A program made the translations under genes and the position numbers. The notes beneath the pieces are model-generated. The model did not search any database. It was given only the letters and a program-made list of their open reading frames with translations, and was not told the origin of the DNA. From assembly GCF_017312725.1 (NCBI RefSeq), contig NZ_BOPO01000074.1, positions 1 through 39,719 on the forward strand: a stretch of DNA of 39,719 nt. The letters are read 5' to 3'. Source of the stretch: Actinocatenispora comari. GTDB lineage: Bacteria > Actinomycetota > Actinomycetes > Mycobacteriales > Micromonosporaceae. The first letter of the stretch is position 1. Each line of letters starts with the position of its first letter. This document shows positions 23,927 through 32,150 of this stretch, piece after piece.

Positions 23927-26229
23927 GCCCGCCGATCGAACGACCGCACACCGCCGCGCCGACCGCGCCGCGCCGGGACGGCGAGCGGCTGCGGGTGGCG
24001 CCGGTCGTCGTGGCGCTGGTCGCGATCGTCGCGGCGACGATGGTGGCGGGGCTGCTCGCGGCGCGGATCTTCGCCGGTACCCAGCTGCCGGTGCTGCTGG
24101 CCGGCGCGACGCTCGGCGCGGTGGCCCTGACCGTGCTGCTGCGGCTGGTGCGGGCGCCGGCGCTGCTCGCGCTGCTGGGCGGGCTGGCCGGGTTGGCGGC
24201 CTGCCTGGTGGGTGCGACCGCGGCGCTGCGCGACCCGACCAAGGGCGTCGGCGACGCGCTGTTCGACGCGGTGCGCAACTCCGGCGCCCGCATCCTGACC
24301 TCCGCGATCCCGGTACCGGCCGAGCCGGACACGGTGCTGCTGCCGATCGCCGCGTGCTGGCTCGCCGCCGCGGTCGCGACGGTACTGCTGGGCCCGCTGC
24401 GGGCCGGTCTCGGCGTGCGGCGCCGGCCGGGCCTGGCCGCGGTTCCGCCGACGGTGCTGCTGGTCGGTGCGCTGATCCTGGTCGGCCCGAACGGTGCGGT
24501 GTCGTACCCGGCGGTGGCCGGCTTCGCGGTGGCGCTGGCGGTGCTGCTGGCCGCGGCGGCCCGCCCCTGGCAGGTACGGGCCGAGCCGGATGCGGTGGCG
24601 GCCGGGGTGCCCGGCGGCGGCCGGCTCACGGTGGCGCGGCGGCTGGCTTCGGCGATCGTGGTGGTGGCGGTGCTGGCCGCGGCGGCGCTGTTCGGCGGCC
24701 CGGTGGTCGCCTCGGCGATCCACCGGCAGCCGGTGGATCCGCGCAGCTACGTGGTGCCGCCCAAGCAGCAGCTCGACCAGCTCAACCCGCTGGGAATGCT
24801 GGGCGCGTGGGCGCTGGACCCGCACCAGAACCTGCTGACCGTGAGCACGGACAAGCCGGCCCGGATCCAGTGGGCGACGCTGTCCGGCTTCGACGGCATC
24901 ACCTGGCAGCCGGACCGCACCTACCGGTCGGCCGGCGCGGTGCTGCCGCCGCCGACCGGCGACGACGACCCGAGCACGACCGTCCGGCAGCAGGTCACGG
25001 TCGACGCGCTGGGCGGCAGCTGGCTGCCGGTGGTGGCCGCGCCGCGCGAGGTGCACGGGGTACGGGTCGGCTACGACGCGACGGCCGGCGCGGTGCTGGC
25101 CCCGGACGGCCTGAAGCCCGGCCTGACCTACCAGACCGTGTCGGCCGTGCCGCGGCAGGACCCGGACCTGCTCGCCGCGGCCAGCGTGCCGCAGGGCATC
25201 TCGCAGCGGTACCTGACGGTGCCGCCGGGCGCGCCCGCGGAGCTGGTCACGCTGGCGCAGCGCACCGCCGGCAGCGCCGGCCCGTACCGCAAGGCGCTGC
25301 TGCTGGAGCAGTTGCTGCGCACCAAGTACGAGTACTGGTCGAAGGCGCCCAGCGGCAACGGGTACGTGACGCTCAAGCACTTCCTGCTGACGAAGAAGTC
25401 GGCCGGCGGCGGGCGGGGCACCTCCGAGCAGTTCGCCTCGGCGTTCGCGGTCATGGGCCGGGTGGTGGGGTTGCCGACCCGGGTGGTGGTCGGCTTCCAC
25501 GCCGGCAAGCAGATCGGCGCGCACCGCTACCAGGTCACCTCGGGTGACGCGTTCGCCTGGCCGGAGGTGTACCTGGCCGGGCACGGCTGGGTGGCGTTCG
25601 ACCCGACGCCGGTGGCCAAGAAGGGCGCCACCCCGCCGGACGAGGACACCCCGCAGGCCAAGAGCGAGCAGAGCAAGAAGAGCCAGCAGCTCGACGAGGG
25701 CGCGCCGAGCGCCGCGCCGAGCCAGCCGGTACCGGCGCCGTCCGGGTCGTCGAGGGCCGCGGCGGCGGGCGGGGCCGCGCTGCCGCCCGGCGCGTACGGC
25801 GGGATCGCCGCGGCGCTGCTGCTGGTGCTGCTGGTCGCCGCGGTGCCGGTGCTGCGGTCCCGGCGCAGCGCCCGGCGGTTGCGCACCGGCACCCCGGCGC
25901 AGCGGGTGATCGGCGCCTGGACCGAGATCCGGGAGGCGCTGCGGTTGGCCGGGCACCGCCCGCCGGCCGCGGCCAGCGCCGCCGAGGTCGCCCGGCTGGC
26001 CGCCACCGGGGTGCCGGACCGGCCCGGTACGCCGCCGCTGCCGGACCTGCGGCCGCTGGCCGAGGCGGTCAACGCGGTCGGGTTCGCGCCGGCGGTGAGC
26101 TTCGCGTCGGCCGACGCGGCCCGCGCCGGCCAGCTGGCCCGCGACTATCACCGCGGTCTGCGTTCCCGGCACGGCGTGCTGTCCCGGCTGCGCTGGCGCC
26201 TCGACCCCCGCCCCCTGTTCTGGCGCTGA
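23920..26229 (+). CDS. Membrane transglutaminase-like protein (TgpA type) with substituted catalytic Cys and His
   Basis: 769 residues. About seven N-terminal transmembrane segments (residues 23-268) are followed by an external region, the transglutaminase-core domain (about 470-575), a Pro/Ser-rich linker, another membrane segment (about 622-645) and a DUF4129-like cytoplasmic tail. The TgpA fold is clear: QFASAFAVMGRVVGLPTRVVVGF and WPEVYLAGHGWVAFDPTPV. The catalytic Cys is replaced by Ser502 (TSEQFAS, where the family has C-E-Q-F) and the catalytic His by Phe545 (DAFAWPEV, where the family has DAHAWPEV). Asp561 (FDPT) remains. It is therefore probably a non-catalytic scaffold or binding protein. 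ATG 23920 overlaps the DUF58 gene. Confidence 0.9.
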   Translation: MVSPPIERPHTAAPTAPRRDGERLRVAPVVVALVAIVAATMVAGLLAARIFAGTQLPVLLAGATLGAVALTVLLRLVRAPALLALLGGLAGLAACLVGATAALRDPTKGVGDALFDAVRNSGARILTSAIPVPAEPDTVLLPIAACWLAAAVATVLLGPLRAGLGVRRRPGLAAVPPTVLLVGALILVGPNGAVSYPAVAGFAVALAVLLAAAARPWQVRAEPDAVAAGVPGGGRLTVARRLASAIVVVAVLAAAALFGGPVVASAIHRQPVDPRSYVVPPKQQLDQLNPLGMLGAWALDPHQNLLTVSTDKPARIQWATLSGFDGITWQPDRTYRSAGAVLPPPTGDDDPSTTVRQQVTVDALGGSWLPVVAAPREVHGVRVGYDATAGAVLAPDGLKPGLTYQTVSAVPRQDPDLLAAASVPQGISQRYLTVPPGAPAELVTLAQRTAGSAGPYRKALLLEQLLRTKYEYWSKAPSGNGYVTLKHFLLTKKSAGGGRGTSEQFASAFAVMGRVVGLPTRVVVGFHAGKQIGAHRYQVTSGDAFAWPEVYLAGHGWVAFDPTPVAKKGATPPDEDTPQAKSEQSKKSQQLDEGAPSAAPSQPVPAPSGSSRAAAAGGAALPPGAYGGIAAALLLVLLVAAVPVLRSRRSARRLRTGTPAQRVIGAWTEIREALRLAGHRPPAAASAAEVARLAATGVPDRPGTPPLPDLRPLAEAVNAVGFAPAVSFASADAARAGQLARDYHRGLRSRHGVLSRLRWRLDPRPLFWR

Positions 26230-26260
26230 CACCCGGGCCCCCCGACTGGCGACCATGCTG

Positions 26261-26339
26261 TCGCAGCAGCTCCCGCCGAGGTATCCGGATCCGTTGACGC
26301 AGGACGTATCCGACGAAGCGTCCTGGCTGGATGCTGCGA
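26261..26339. terminator. Nested inverted repeats between convergent operons
   Basis: Outer arms TCGCAGCA (26261-26268) and TGCTGCGA (26332-26339) enclose inner arms CAGGACG (26300-26306) and CGTCCTG (26319-26325). The gap lies between the end of the transglutaminase-like gene (plus) and the end of the nitrilase gene (minus), so it could end transcription from both sides. No T-run is present. Confidence 0.5.
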
Positions 26340-26374
26340 GCGAGTGACGAGGAGCGGATCAGGACCGTGTCGGG

Positions 26375-27157
26375 TCAGCCGGTGTAGTGCAGGGAGACGA
26401 CGTCGCGGCGCTGCTGGTCGAGGTTCCCGTCGCTGACCTTCGCCAGATCGAGCGTGAGGTGCAGGACGCCGGTCTCGCCGGCAGCGAGCTCGCCGAGTAC
26501 CTCGCCGTGCGGGGAGATCGCCATGGTCGGGCAGTGCTGGTCGGGATCGGCGAGGTTCGCGGCGAGCAGGTACCGCTGGTTCTCCGCGGCGCGGCTGACC
26601 AGGTGGCTGCGCCACACCCCGGCCGGCGTGCCGCGGTGGGCCGCGTTGGTCGGGTAGACGAAGACCTGCGCACCGGACCGGGCCAGCTGCTGCCACTGCT
26701 CCGGGTAGCGGATCTCCCGGCACAGCTGCACGCCGATCGCCACGTCGGCCTCGCCCCGCTGTACGGTCAGCAGCGGCAGGCTGGCCCCGGCGCACAGCAC
26801 GCCCTGCTCGATGCGGGCCAGGTTGATCTTCCGGTAGACCCAGCGTTCGCCGCCGGCGCCGAGGAACACCGCCGCGTTCCACCAGCCGCCGCGCTCGTAC
26901 AGCAGCGACCCGCAGCACACGTCGATCCGGTACCGCCGGGCCAGCTCGCCGATCTGGTCGACGGCCCGGTCGATGCGCGCGGCGTCGAGCGAGCCGAGCC
27001 GCTCGGCCAGATCCGGCCCGTACCCGGAGACCGCCGCCTCCGGCAGGACGACCAGGTCGCCGGGCCGGGCCTGGCCCAGCGCGGCGGTGATCGCCGCCAG
27101 ATTCGCCTCGAGGTCCCAGCCGATCGGGAACTGCGCCACCGTTGCCGAGATCTGCAT
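26375..27157 (-). CDS. Carbon-nitrogen hydrolase (nitrilase superfamily)
   Basis: 260 residues. The Glu-Lys-Cys triad is visible: Glu in DLVVLPEAAVSGYGP (about residue 42), Lys in WVYRKINLARIEQ (about 107), and Cys in GVQLCREIRYPEQW (about 141), each in its family context. It hydrolyses a C-N bond such as an amide; the substrate is unknown. The C-terminal region (ENQRYLLAANLAD ... GEVLGELAAGETGVLHLTLDL) completes the fold. It is cytoplasmic. ATG 27157 begins at the usual first strand (MQISATVAQFPIGWD). The aldo/keto reductase gene lies 91 bp upstream on the same strand. Confidence 0.9.
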   Translation of the reverse strand: MQISATVAQFPIGWDLEANLAAITAALGQARPGDLVVLPEAAVSGYGPDLAERLGSLDAARIDRAVDQIGELARRYRIDVCCGSLLYERGGWWNAAVFLGAGGERWVYRKINLARIEQGVLCAGASLPLLTVQRGEADVAIGVQLCREIRYPEQWQQLARSGAQVFVYPTNAAHRGTPAGVWRSHLVSRAAENQRYLLAANLADPDQHCPTMAISPHGEVLGELAAGETGVLHLTLDLAKVSDGNLDQQRRDVVSLHYTG

Positions 27158-27248
27158 CCGGCCATCGTCTCGTACGCGGTTTCCCGGCCCGACAGTGGTG
27201 CGCGACGGTGTCCGAGCGGCGCGGCCCACCGGCCCGGCCGGCGCCGGA

Positions 27249-28157
27249 TCAGCCGAGGGTGGCCAGTTCGGTTGCGGTGAGCCGGATCGCCCCGGCGGCG
27301 ATGTTGGCGGCCAGGTGGTCGACGTTGCCGGTACCGGGGATGGCCAGCACGTGTGGCCCCTGGTGCAGCGCCCAGGCGAGGCGGATCTGCTGTGGCGTCG
27401 CCCGGTGCGCGCGGGCCACCGCGTGTACCGCGTCGGAGTGGTCCTGGTTGGCGCCGGACTCGCGGCGGCTGCCGGCGAGGGAGAAGAACGGCACGTAGGC
27501 GATGCCGCGCTCGCCGCAGACGCGTACCAGCTCGTCGTCGGTGCGGTTGTGGTCCAGCGAGTAGCTGTTCTGCACGCAGACCACCGGCGCGATCTGCTGT
27601 GCCTCGTCGAGGTGGTCGACCCGCACGTTGGACAGGCCGAGCTGCCGGATCTTGCCGGCGTCCCGCAGTTCGGCGAGCGCGCCGAACGCCTCGGCGACCG
27701 AGTCGCGGCCGGGCCGCCTGACGATCCGCAGGTTCACCAGGTCCAGGTGGTCGCGGCCGAGCCGGCGCAGGTTCTCCTCGACCTGCGCGCGCAGCTGCGC
27801 CGGACCGTTCGCCTCCGACAGGTCGCCGTCGCCGTCGGCGGCGAAGCCGACCTTGGTGGCGATCACCAGCTCGGCCGGGTACGGCGACAGGGCGGTGCGG
27901 ATCAGCTCGGTGGCGTAGCGCGCCGGCCCGGTTCCCACGCCCAGGGTGCCGCCGGGTGAGACGTAGAACGCGGCGGTGTCGATGTGGTCGACGCCGAGCT
28001 CGACGGCCCGGCGCAGTACCCGGATCGCGGCGGCCGGGTCCGGGTCGGCGGTCAGCCGCATCGAGCCGAACCCCATCCGGCGTACCGTCCGGTCGCCGAG
28101 CCGCCAGGTACCGGCCGCGTCCGCGCCGGTCTCGTGTCCAGAAGTGTGCGTAGGCAT
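27249..28157 (-). CDS. Aldo/keto reductase family oxidoreductase
   Basis: 302 residues with the (beta/alpha)8 AKR pattern. Catalytic Asp and Tyr are in GVDHIDTAAFYVS and Lys in LVIATKVGF. The fourth tetrad residue, normally His in a strand reading DLxxxH, falls in HLDLVNLRIVRRPG, where Arg stands at the expected place; this DLVNLR form is frequent in actinobacterial AKRs but is still a substituted tetrad. NADPH-binding residues near the C terminus (IPGTGNVDHLAANI) are present. Substrate is unknown. ATG 28157 has no Shine-Dalgarno; TAGCTT sits seven bases upstream (28170-28165), so the transcript is probably leaderless. Confidence 0.88.
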   Translation of the reverse strand: MPTHTSGHETGADAAGTWRLGDRTVRRMGFGSMRLTADPDPAAAIRVLRRAVELGVDHIDTAAFYVSPGGTLGVGTGPARYATELIRTALSPYPAELVIATKVGFAADGDGDLSEANGPAQLRAQVEENLRRLGRDHLDLVNLRIVRRPGRDSVAEAFGALAELRDAGKIRQLGLSNVRVDHLDEAQQIAPVVCVQNSYSLDHNRTDDELVRVCGERGIAYVPFFSLAGSRRESGANQDHSDAVHAVARAHRATPQQIRLAWALHQGPHVLAIPGTGNVDHLAANIAAGAIRLTATELATLG

Positions 28158-28164
28158 GGGGGAG

Positions 28165-28170
28165 AAGCTA
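28165..28170 (-). promoter_or_regulatory. -10 box of a leaderless promoter for the aldo/keto reductase gene
   Basis: On the minus strand TAGCTT is followed by seven C/T-rich bases and ATG 28157. This stretch cannot act as a ribosome site. Confidence 0.4.
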
Positions 28171-28300
28171 GGCACGCCGCCCGTACGGTGCAGTCGATCG
28201 TCCGGTCGATACCGTTTGCGGGCGACCTCTGCTAACTTTTCAGGTGGGAGGGGTCCGATTTTTCTGCCCCAAATCACTCATCGGCGGCGATAGCGTCGGC

Positions 28301-28325
28301 CGTCCCGCCGCGCGCTGGCGGGGCG
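28301..28325 (-). terminator. Hairpin after the Ser/Thr kinase gene
   Basis: Arms 28301-28309 (CGTCCCGCC) and 28317-28325 (GGCGGGGCG) pair over nine bases with one T-G wobble and a seven-base loop. It starts 30 bases beyond the kinase stop codon on the minus strand and is probably its terminator. Confidence 0.55.
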
Positions 28326-28354
28326 CTGTGATCAAGCCCGCAGCCGCCGGGGCG

Positions 28355-30169
28355 TCAGCGGGGGCTGGCCGAACCGGTGCGGTGGGTGCAGACCCGGTCG
28401 CCGGGGCTGACATGGTCGACGTCGGTCATCCCGATCACCACGAAGCAGTAGTCGGCGTCCGCGCGCAGCGCGTCGATCCGGGCGGTGGTGGCGTGCGCCG
28501 GCTGCGCCAGCTTGGTCGGCGTGGTGCCCGCGACACCGCCGGTGACCAGGTAGAGCGCGTTGCCGTTGGTGCGGTCGGTCCAGCTCAGCTGCACCCAGGT
28601 GCCGTGGTCGGCGAGCTTCACCCCGGTCGGCTTGAGCTTGGCGTCCTGCCCCGCGGCCGGTGCGCTGGTCGGCGCGGTCGGTGACGCCGCCTGCGGCGGT
28701 GGCGTCTTCTTGTTGTCCCCCAACCGAAGCACGACCAGCGCGCCGACCCCGATCAGGATGCCCACCACCGCGGCCGCGACGAACGGCCAGATGCCGATCC
28801 GGCGCCGCGGCTGGTCCGGCTGCGTCCCGGCCGGCGCCGGCGGCTCGGCGACCGGCCCGGACGGTGCCGGTACCGGTGCGGCGACCGGACCCGGTGGTAC
28901 CGAGACCGGTGCCGGTGCGGCGTTGCGCGGATCGGCCGGCGGCGTGGCCGACCAGCCCGCGGGCGCGCCGGGGGTCGGCCAGCCCGGTGCCGGGCTGCCG
29001 GTACGCGGGTCCGCCGGTGCGGTGGCGCCGAACGGGTTGGCCTCCATCGGCGCGAACGGGTCCACCGGCGGCAGCTGGCCGCCCGGCGCCGCGTCGAACG
29101 GCGAGGGCGGGAACGGGCTGTCCAGCTCCGGGCCGCTGTGCCGGGCCGGACCGACCCCGCCCGCCGCGCCAGCCACACCGGGAACGCCGGCGGCGGGTCC
29201 GGCGGTGGCCGGGCCCGCCGTACCTGGGCCGGCAGCCGGACCAGCGGGAGCGTGCGGTGTCTCGCCGTTTCGCGCCGGGGCGGCGTCGCCGGGGGTGGAC
29301 AGCTCACCGCTGCTGCGCAGCCAGCCGCGCCGCAGCGCCCCGGCGAACTCGCCGGCGCTGGCGTGCCGCTCCGCCGGCGTCTTGGCCATCGCCCGCAGCA
29401 GCTCGGCGTACAGCCAGGGCGGTACGTCGGGGCGCGGCATCGGCGGCAGCGGGTCGCGGAGCGCCCGGTCCCGGTACTCGAACGGGTCGGGGGAGTTGTC
29501 GCCCGGGTCGGCGAACGGCGGGTACCCGGTGAGCAGGTTCCACATCGTCGACGCGAGGCTGTAGACGTCCGAGGCGGGTCCCTGCGGCTCGCGCCGCAGC
29601 GCCTCCGGCGAGGCGTGCTGCGGGGTCAGCTTGTGCAGCGTGATGGTGCCGGACAGGTCGTTCGCGGCGCGGGCGATGCCGAAGTCGGTCAGCGCCGGAC
29701 CGTACTTGGAGCGCAGCACGTTGTGCGGCTTGACGTCGCGGTGGATGATGCCGACCTCGTGCGCGGCCTGCAGCGCCTCGCCGACCTTCACGCCGACGTC
29801 GACCACCTCGCTGACCGGCAGCGGGCCACCGCGGGCCAGGATGTGCCCGTACGAGCCGCCCTCGCAGTACTCCATCACGATGTACGGGCGGCCGATGCTG
29901 GTGCTGCCGGTGTCGATGATGCTGACGATGTGCGGCTGCGCGGACAGCGCGACGGTGGTGGCGAGCTCGGTCTCGACCTGCTCGGCGGTGGTCAGGCCGT
30001 CGTCGACGCGCAGCAGTTTGATCGCGACCGGCCGGTTGAGCCGGTCCTGGATCGCCCGGTAGACCTGCGCGGTGGAGCCGCGGCTGACCAGCTCCAGCCG
30101 CGAGTAGCCGGGGATGACCGGGATGTCGGATTGGCCCGGTGGCACGCGCTGGCCGGTCTGCTCGGTCAC
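28355..30169 (-). CDS. Transmembrane Ser/Thr protein kinase with extracellular FN3-like domain
   Basis: 604 residues. The kinase domain (about 20-285) has Lys51 in RPVAIKLL, the catalytic loop HRDVKPHN (Asp145) and DFG (162-164), so it looks active; its glycine loop is degenerate ([11 protein letters not shown]) and APE reads SPE. A Pro/Ala-rich juxtamembrane linker (about 290-470) leads to one transmembrane helix ([23 protein letters not shown]) and then an outer region. The last 80 residues ([21 protein letters not shown] ... [23 protein letters not shown]) are an FN3-like domain with two Cys. This resembles PknB-type sensors but replaces PASTA repeats by FN3. The FN3 protein encoded at 18823 is a tempting partner. 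GTG 30169 has CACAAT six bases upstream. Confidence 0.92.
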   Translation of the reverse strand: MTEQTGQRVPPGQSDIPVIPGYSRLELVSRGSTAQVYRAIQDRLNRPVAIKLLRVDDGLTTAEQVETELATTVALSAQPHIVSIIDTGSTSIGRPYIVMEYCEGGSYGHILARGGPLPVSEVVDVGVKVGEALQAAHEVGIIHRDVKPHNVLRSKYGPALTDFGIARAANDLSGTITLHKLTPQHASPEALRREPQGPASDVYSLASTMWNLLTGYPPFADPGDNSPDPFEYRDRALRDPLPPMPRPDVPPWLYAELLRAMAKTPAERHASAGEFAGALRRGWLRSSGELSTPGDAAPARNGETPHAPAGPAAGPGTAGPATAGPAAGVPGVAGAAGGVGPARHSGPELDSPFPPSPFDAAPGGQLPPVDPFAPMEANPFGATAPADPRTGSPAPGWPTPGAPAGWSATPPADPRNAAPAPVSVPPGPVAAPVPAPSGPVAEPPAPAGTQPDQPRRRIGIWPFVAAAVVGILIGVGALVVLRLGDNKKTPPPQAASPTAPTSAPAAGQDAKLKPTGVKLADHGTWVQLSWTDRTNGNALYLVTGGVAGTTPTKLAQPAHATTARIDALRADADYCFVVIGMTDVDHVSPGDRVCTHRTGSASPR

Positions 30170-30175
30170 CCGGCC

Positions 30176-30181
30176 ATTGTG
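30176..30181 (-). promoter_or_regulatory. -10 box of a leaderless promoter for the kinase gene
   Basis: On the minus strand CACAAT ends six bases before GTG 30169. ACTGGC lies 17 bases further up as a poor -35 candidate. Confidence 0.4.
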
Positions 30182-30244
30182 CACTGCCCGCCGCCTGTGC
30201 CAGTACCCGCGCGAACCGGAACTGGCGCTGTCGGTGGCGGGGGG

Positions 30245-30250
30245 AACAAT
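30245..30250 (+). promoter_or_regulatory. -10 box of a leaderless promoter for recO
   Basis: AACAAT ends seven bases before GTG 30258. The 88-bp gap to the divergent kinase gene thus holds two outward promoters. Confidence 0.4.
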
Positions 30251-30257
30251 GGGCGGT

Positions 30258-31025
30258 GTGAGCCGGGCCTTTCCGAGGAAGTTGTACCGCGACGACGCGG
30301 TGGTGCTGCGCTGCCAGAAGCTCGGCGAGGCCGACCGGATCGTGACCCTGTTCACCCGCCGGCACGGCCGGGTGCGCGCGGTCGGCAAGGGGGTGCGGCG
30401 CACCACCAGCCGCTTCGGGGCCCGGCTGGAGCCGTTCGGGCACGTGGACGTGCAGCTGGCGGAGGGCAGGTCGCTGCACGTGGTCAGCCAGGTCGAGGGC
30501 ATCTCGCTGTACGGCAAGCGGATCGGCGCGGACTACCCGCGCTACACCGCGGCGAGCGCGATCGCCGAGGCGGCCGAGCGGTTCACCCCGGAGGAGCAGG
30601 AGCCGTCGCTGCGGCTGTACCTGCTGACCCTCGGCGCGCTGCGCGCCCTGGGCGAGCCGGACGAGCGGCCGGCGCCGCTGATCCTCGACTCGTACCTGCT
30701 GCGGGCGATGACGTTGACCGGCTGGGCGCCGGCGCTGACCGAGTGCGCGGTGTGCGGCCGGCCGGCCGACTCGTTCGGTGACTCGCGGCCGGCGGTCAGC
30801 GTGCCGTCCGGCGGCCTGGTGTGCCCGACCTGCCGGCCGCCGGGTGCCGCGGCGCCGCGGTCGGAGACGCTCCGGTTGCTGGTGGCGCTGGCCGACGGCG
30901 ACTGGCCGACCGCGATCGCCAGCGAGCCGGCCGCCCGCAGCCAGGGCAGCGGCCTGGTTGCCGCGCTGCTGCAGTGGCACCTGGAACGCGGCCTGCGCTC
31001 GCTGCCGCTGGTCGACCGCGGCTGA
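30258..31025 (+). CDS. recO: RecO, DNA repair and recombination mediator
   Basis: 255 residues. The N-terminal OB fold ([32 protein letters not shown], then [22 protein letters not shown]) and the C-terminal helical domain with a zinc finger (CAVCG ... CPTC, about residues 153-194) identify RecO. It loads RecA on SSB-coated single strands with RecR and anneals strands. It stands just before uppS as in mycobacteria (Rv2362c, Rv2361c). GTG 30258 is preferred because the OB fold begins a few residues later and a -10 box lies directly upstream. Confidence 0.95.
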   Translation: MSRAFPRKLYRDDAVVLRCQKLGEADRIVTLFTRRHGRVRAVGKGVRRTTSRFGARLEPFGHVDVQLAEGRSLHVVSQVEGISLYGKRIGADYPRYTAASAIAEAAERFTPEEQEPSLRLYLLTLGALRALGEPDERPAPLILDSYLLRAMTLTGWAPALTECAVCGRPADSFGDSRPAVSVPSGGLVCPTCRPPGAAAPRSETLRLLVALADGDWPTAIASEPAARSQGSGLVAALLQWHLERGLRSLPLVDRG

Positions 31026-31092
31026 CCGCCGCTGGTCGCCGTGCCGGCCGCCCGGCCGTCGAGGCGGTGCGGTCGACGGCGGGGAGGCTGGC

Positions 31093-31098
31093 TAGCCT
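31093..31098 (+). promoter_or_regulatory. Candidate -10 box for uppS
   Basis: TAGCCT lies in the 132-bp gap after recO, about 60 bases before ATG 31158. The ribosome site AAGGAG follows at 31146-31151. Confidence 0.35.
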
Positions 31099-31157
31099 CG
31101 GACACGCGCCGTGATCCCTGCGGCGGCGCGACAGGACCTCTCAGCAAGGAGCCACAG

Positions 31158-31976
31158 ATGAGCCCTCGGTTGCGTCGGGACTACCGTCCGCCGACGCCGC
31201 ATCCGTCCGGTGCCCGGCCGCCGCGGATCCCGGCGGACAAGGTGCCGCGGCACGTGGCGATCATCATGGACGGCAACGGCCGCTGGGCCAAGCAGCGCGG
31301 ACTGCCCCGTACCAAGGGGCACGAGGCGGGCGAGGCGGCCCTGTTCGACGTGATCGAGGGCGCGCTGGAGCTCGGCGTGAAGTACCTGTCGGCCTACGCC
31401 TTCTCCACCGAGAACTGGCGCCGCTCGCCGGACGAGGTGCGCTGGCTGATGGGCTTCAACCGGGACGTGATCCACCGCCGCCGGGACGAGCTGAACGCGA
31501 TGGGGGTACGCATCCGCTGGGCCGGCCGCCGCCCGAAGCTGTGGCGCAGCGTGATCACCGAGCTGGAGCAGGCCGAGCAGATGTCGCGCGACAACGACAA
31601 GCTGACGCTGCAGTTCTGCGTCAACTACGGCGGTCGGGCCGAGGTGGCGGACGCGACGGCGGCGATCGCGCGCGACGTGGCGGCCGGCCGGCTGCGCGCC
31701 GACCGGATCACCGAGAAGCTGCTGGCCCGCTACCTCTACCAGCCGGACATCCCGGACGTGGACCTGTTCGTCCGCTCGTCCGGGGAGCAGCGCACGTCGA
31801 ACTTCCTGCTCTGGCAGTCGGCGTACGCGGAGATGGTGTTCCTGGAGACGCTGTGGCCCGACTTCGACCGGCGGCACCTGTGGCACGCCTGCGAGCAGTA
31901 CGCCGATCGGGACCGGCGCTACGGCGGGGCGATCCCGAACCCGGAGCCGGCGCCGTACGTTGCCGAGACCTCGTGA
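31158..31976 (+). CDS. uppS: Isoprenyl transferase (cis-prenyl diphosphate synthase, UppS type)
   Basis: 272 residues. The catalytic Asp38 stands in [25 protein letters not shown], followed by [19 protein letters not shown] and the C-terminal [19 protein letters not shown] and [12 protein letters not shown]. This is the cis-prenyltransferase family that makes the long-chain polyprenyl diphosphate lipid carrier for peptidoglycan and arabinogalactan or teichoic acid synthesis. The position beside recO matches Rv2361c, the decaprenyl synthase of mycobacteria; chain length here is unknown. ATG 31158 follows AAGGAG with good spacing. Confidence 0.95.
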   Translation: MSPRLRRDYRPPTPHPSGARPPRIPADKVPRHVAIIMDGNGRWAKQRGLPRTKGHEAGEAALFDVIEGALELGVKYLSAYAFSTENWRRSPDEVRWLMGFNRDVIHRRRDELNAMGVRIRWAGRRPKLWRSVITELEQAEQMSRDNDKLTLQFCVNYGGRAEVADATAAIARDVAAGRLRADRITEKLLARYLYQPDIPDVDLFVRSSGEQRTSNFLLWQSAYAEMVFLETLWPDFDRRHLWHACEQYADRDRRYGGAIPNPEPAPYVAETS

Positions 31977-31998
31977 AGATCGCACCTTTCGGTGTTTC

Positions 31999-32013
31999 TT
32001 GACAGGGTTGTTC
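31999..32013 (+). promoter_or_regulatory. TTGACA -35 box with a degenerate LacI-type operator
   Basis: TTGACAGGGTTGTTC, 138 bases before the secreted-protein ATG at 32151, matches the sites at 33546 (12 of 14 positions of the core) and 37875. CACATT lies 18 bases further down as a possible -10 box. It is the weakest of the three sites. Confidence 0.4.
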
Positions 32014-32150
32014 TCGTGAGAGCACATTAGTTCCGTTCGCGTGCCCGTGTCGGCGTTGCGGCGTCGATGCGGGCCCGTGGTGCCCGGCGGCATCGGCCCC
32101 GGGCGTTCCGCGGTGTGCGCCGGCCCGCGCCGGCGCGGAACGGAGGCTGC

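Noticed and set aside
28183-28215. MerR-type operator upstream of the aldo/keto reductase gene
   Set aside because: ACGGT and ACCGT arms exist, but the inner bases do not form a consistent dyad and no MerR gene is nearby.
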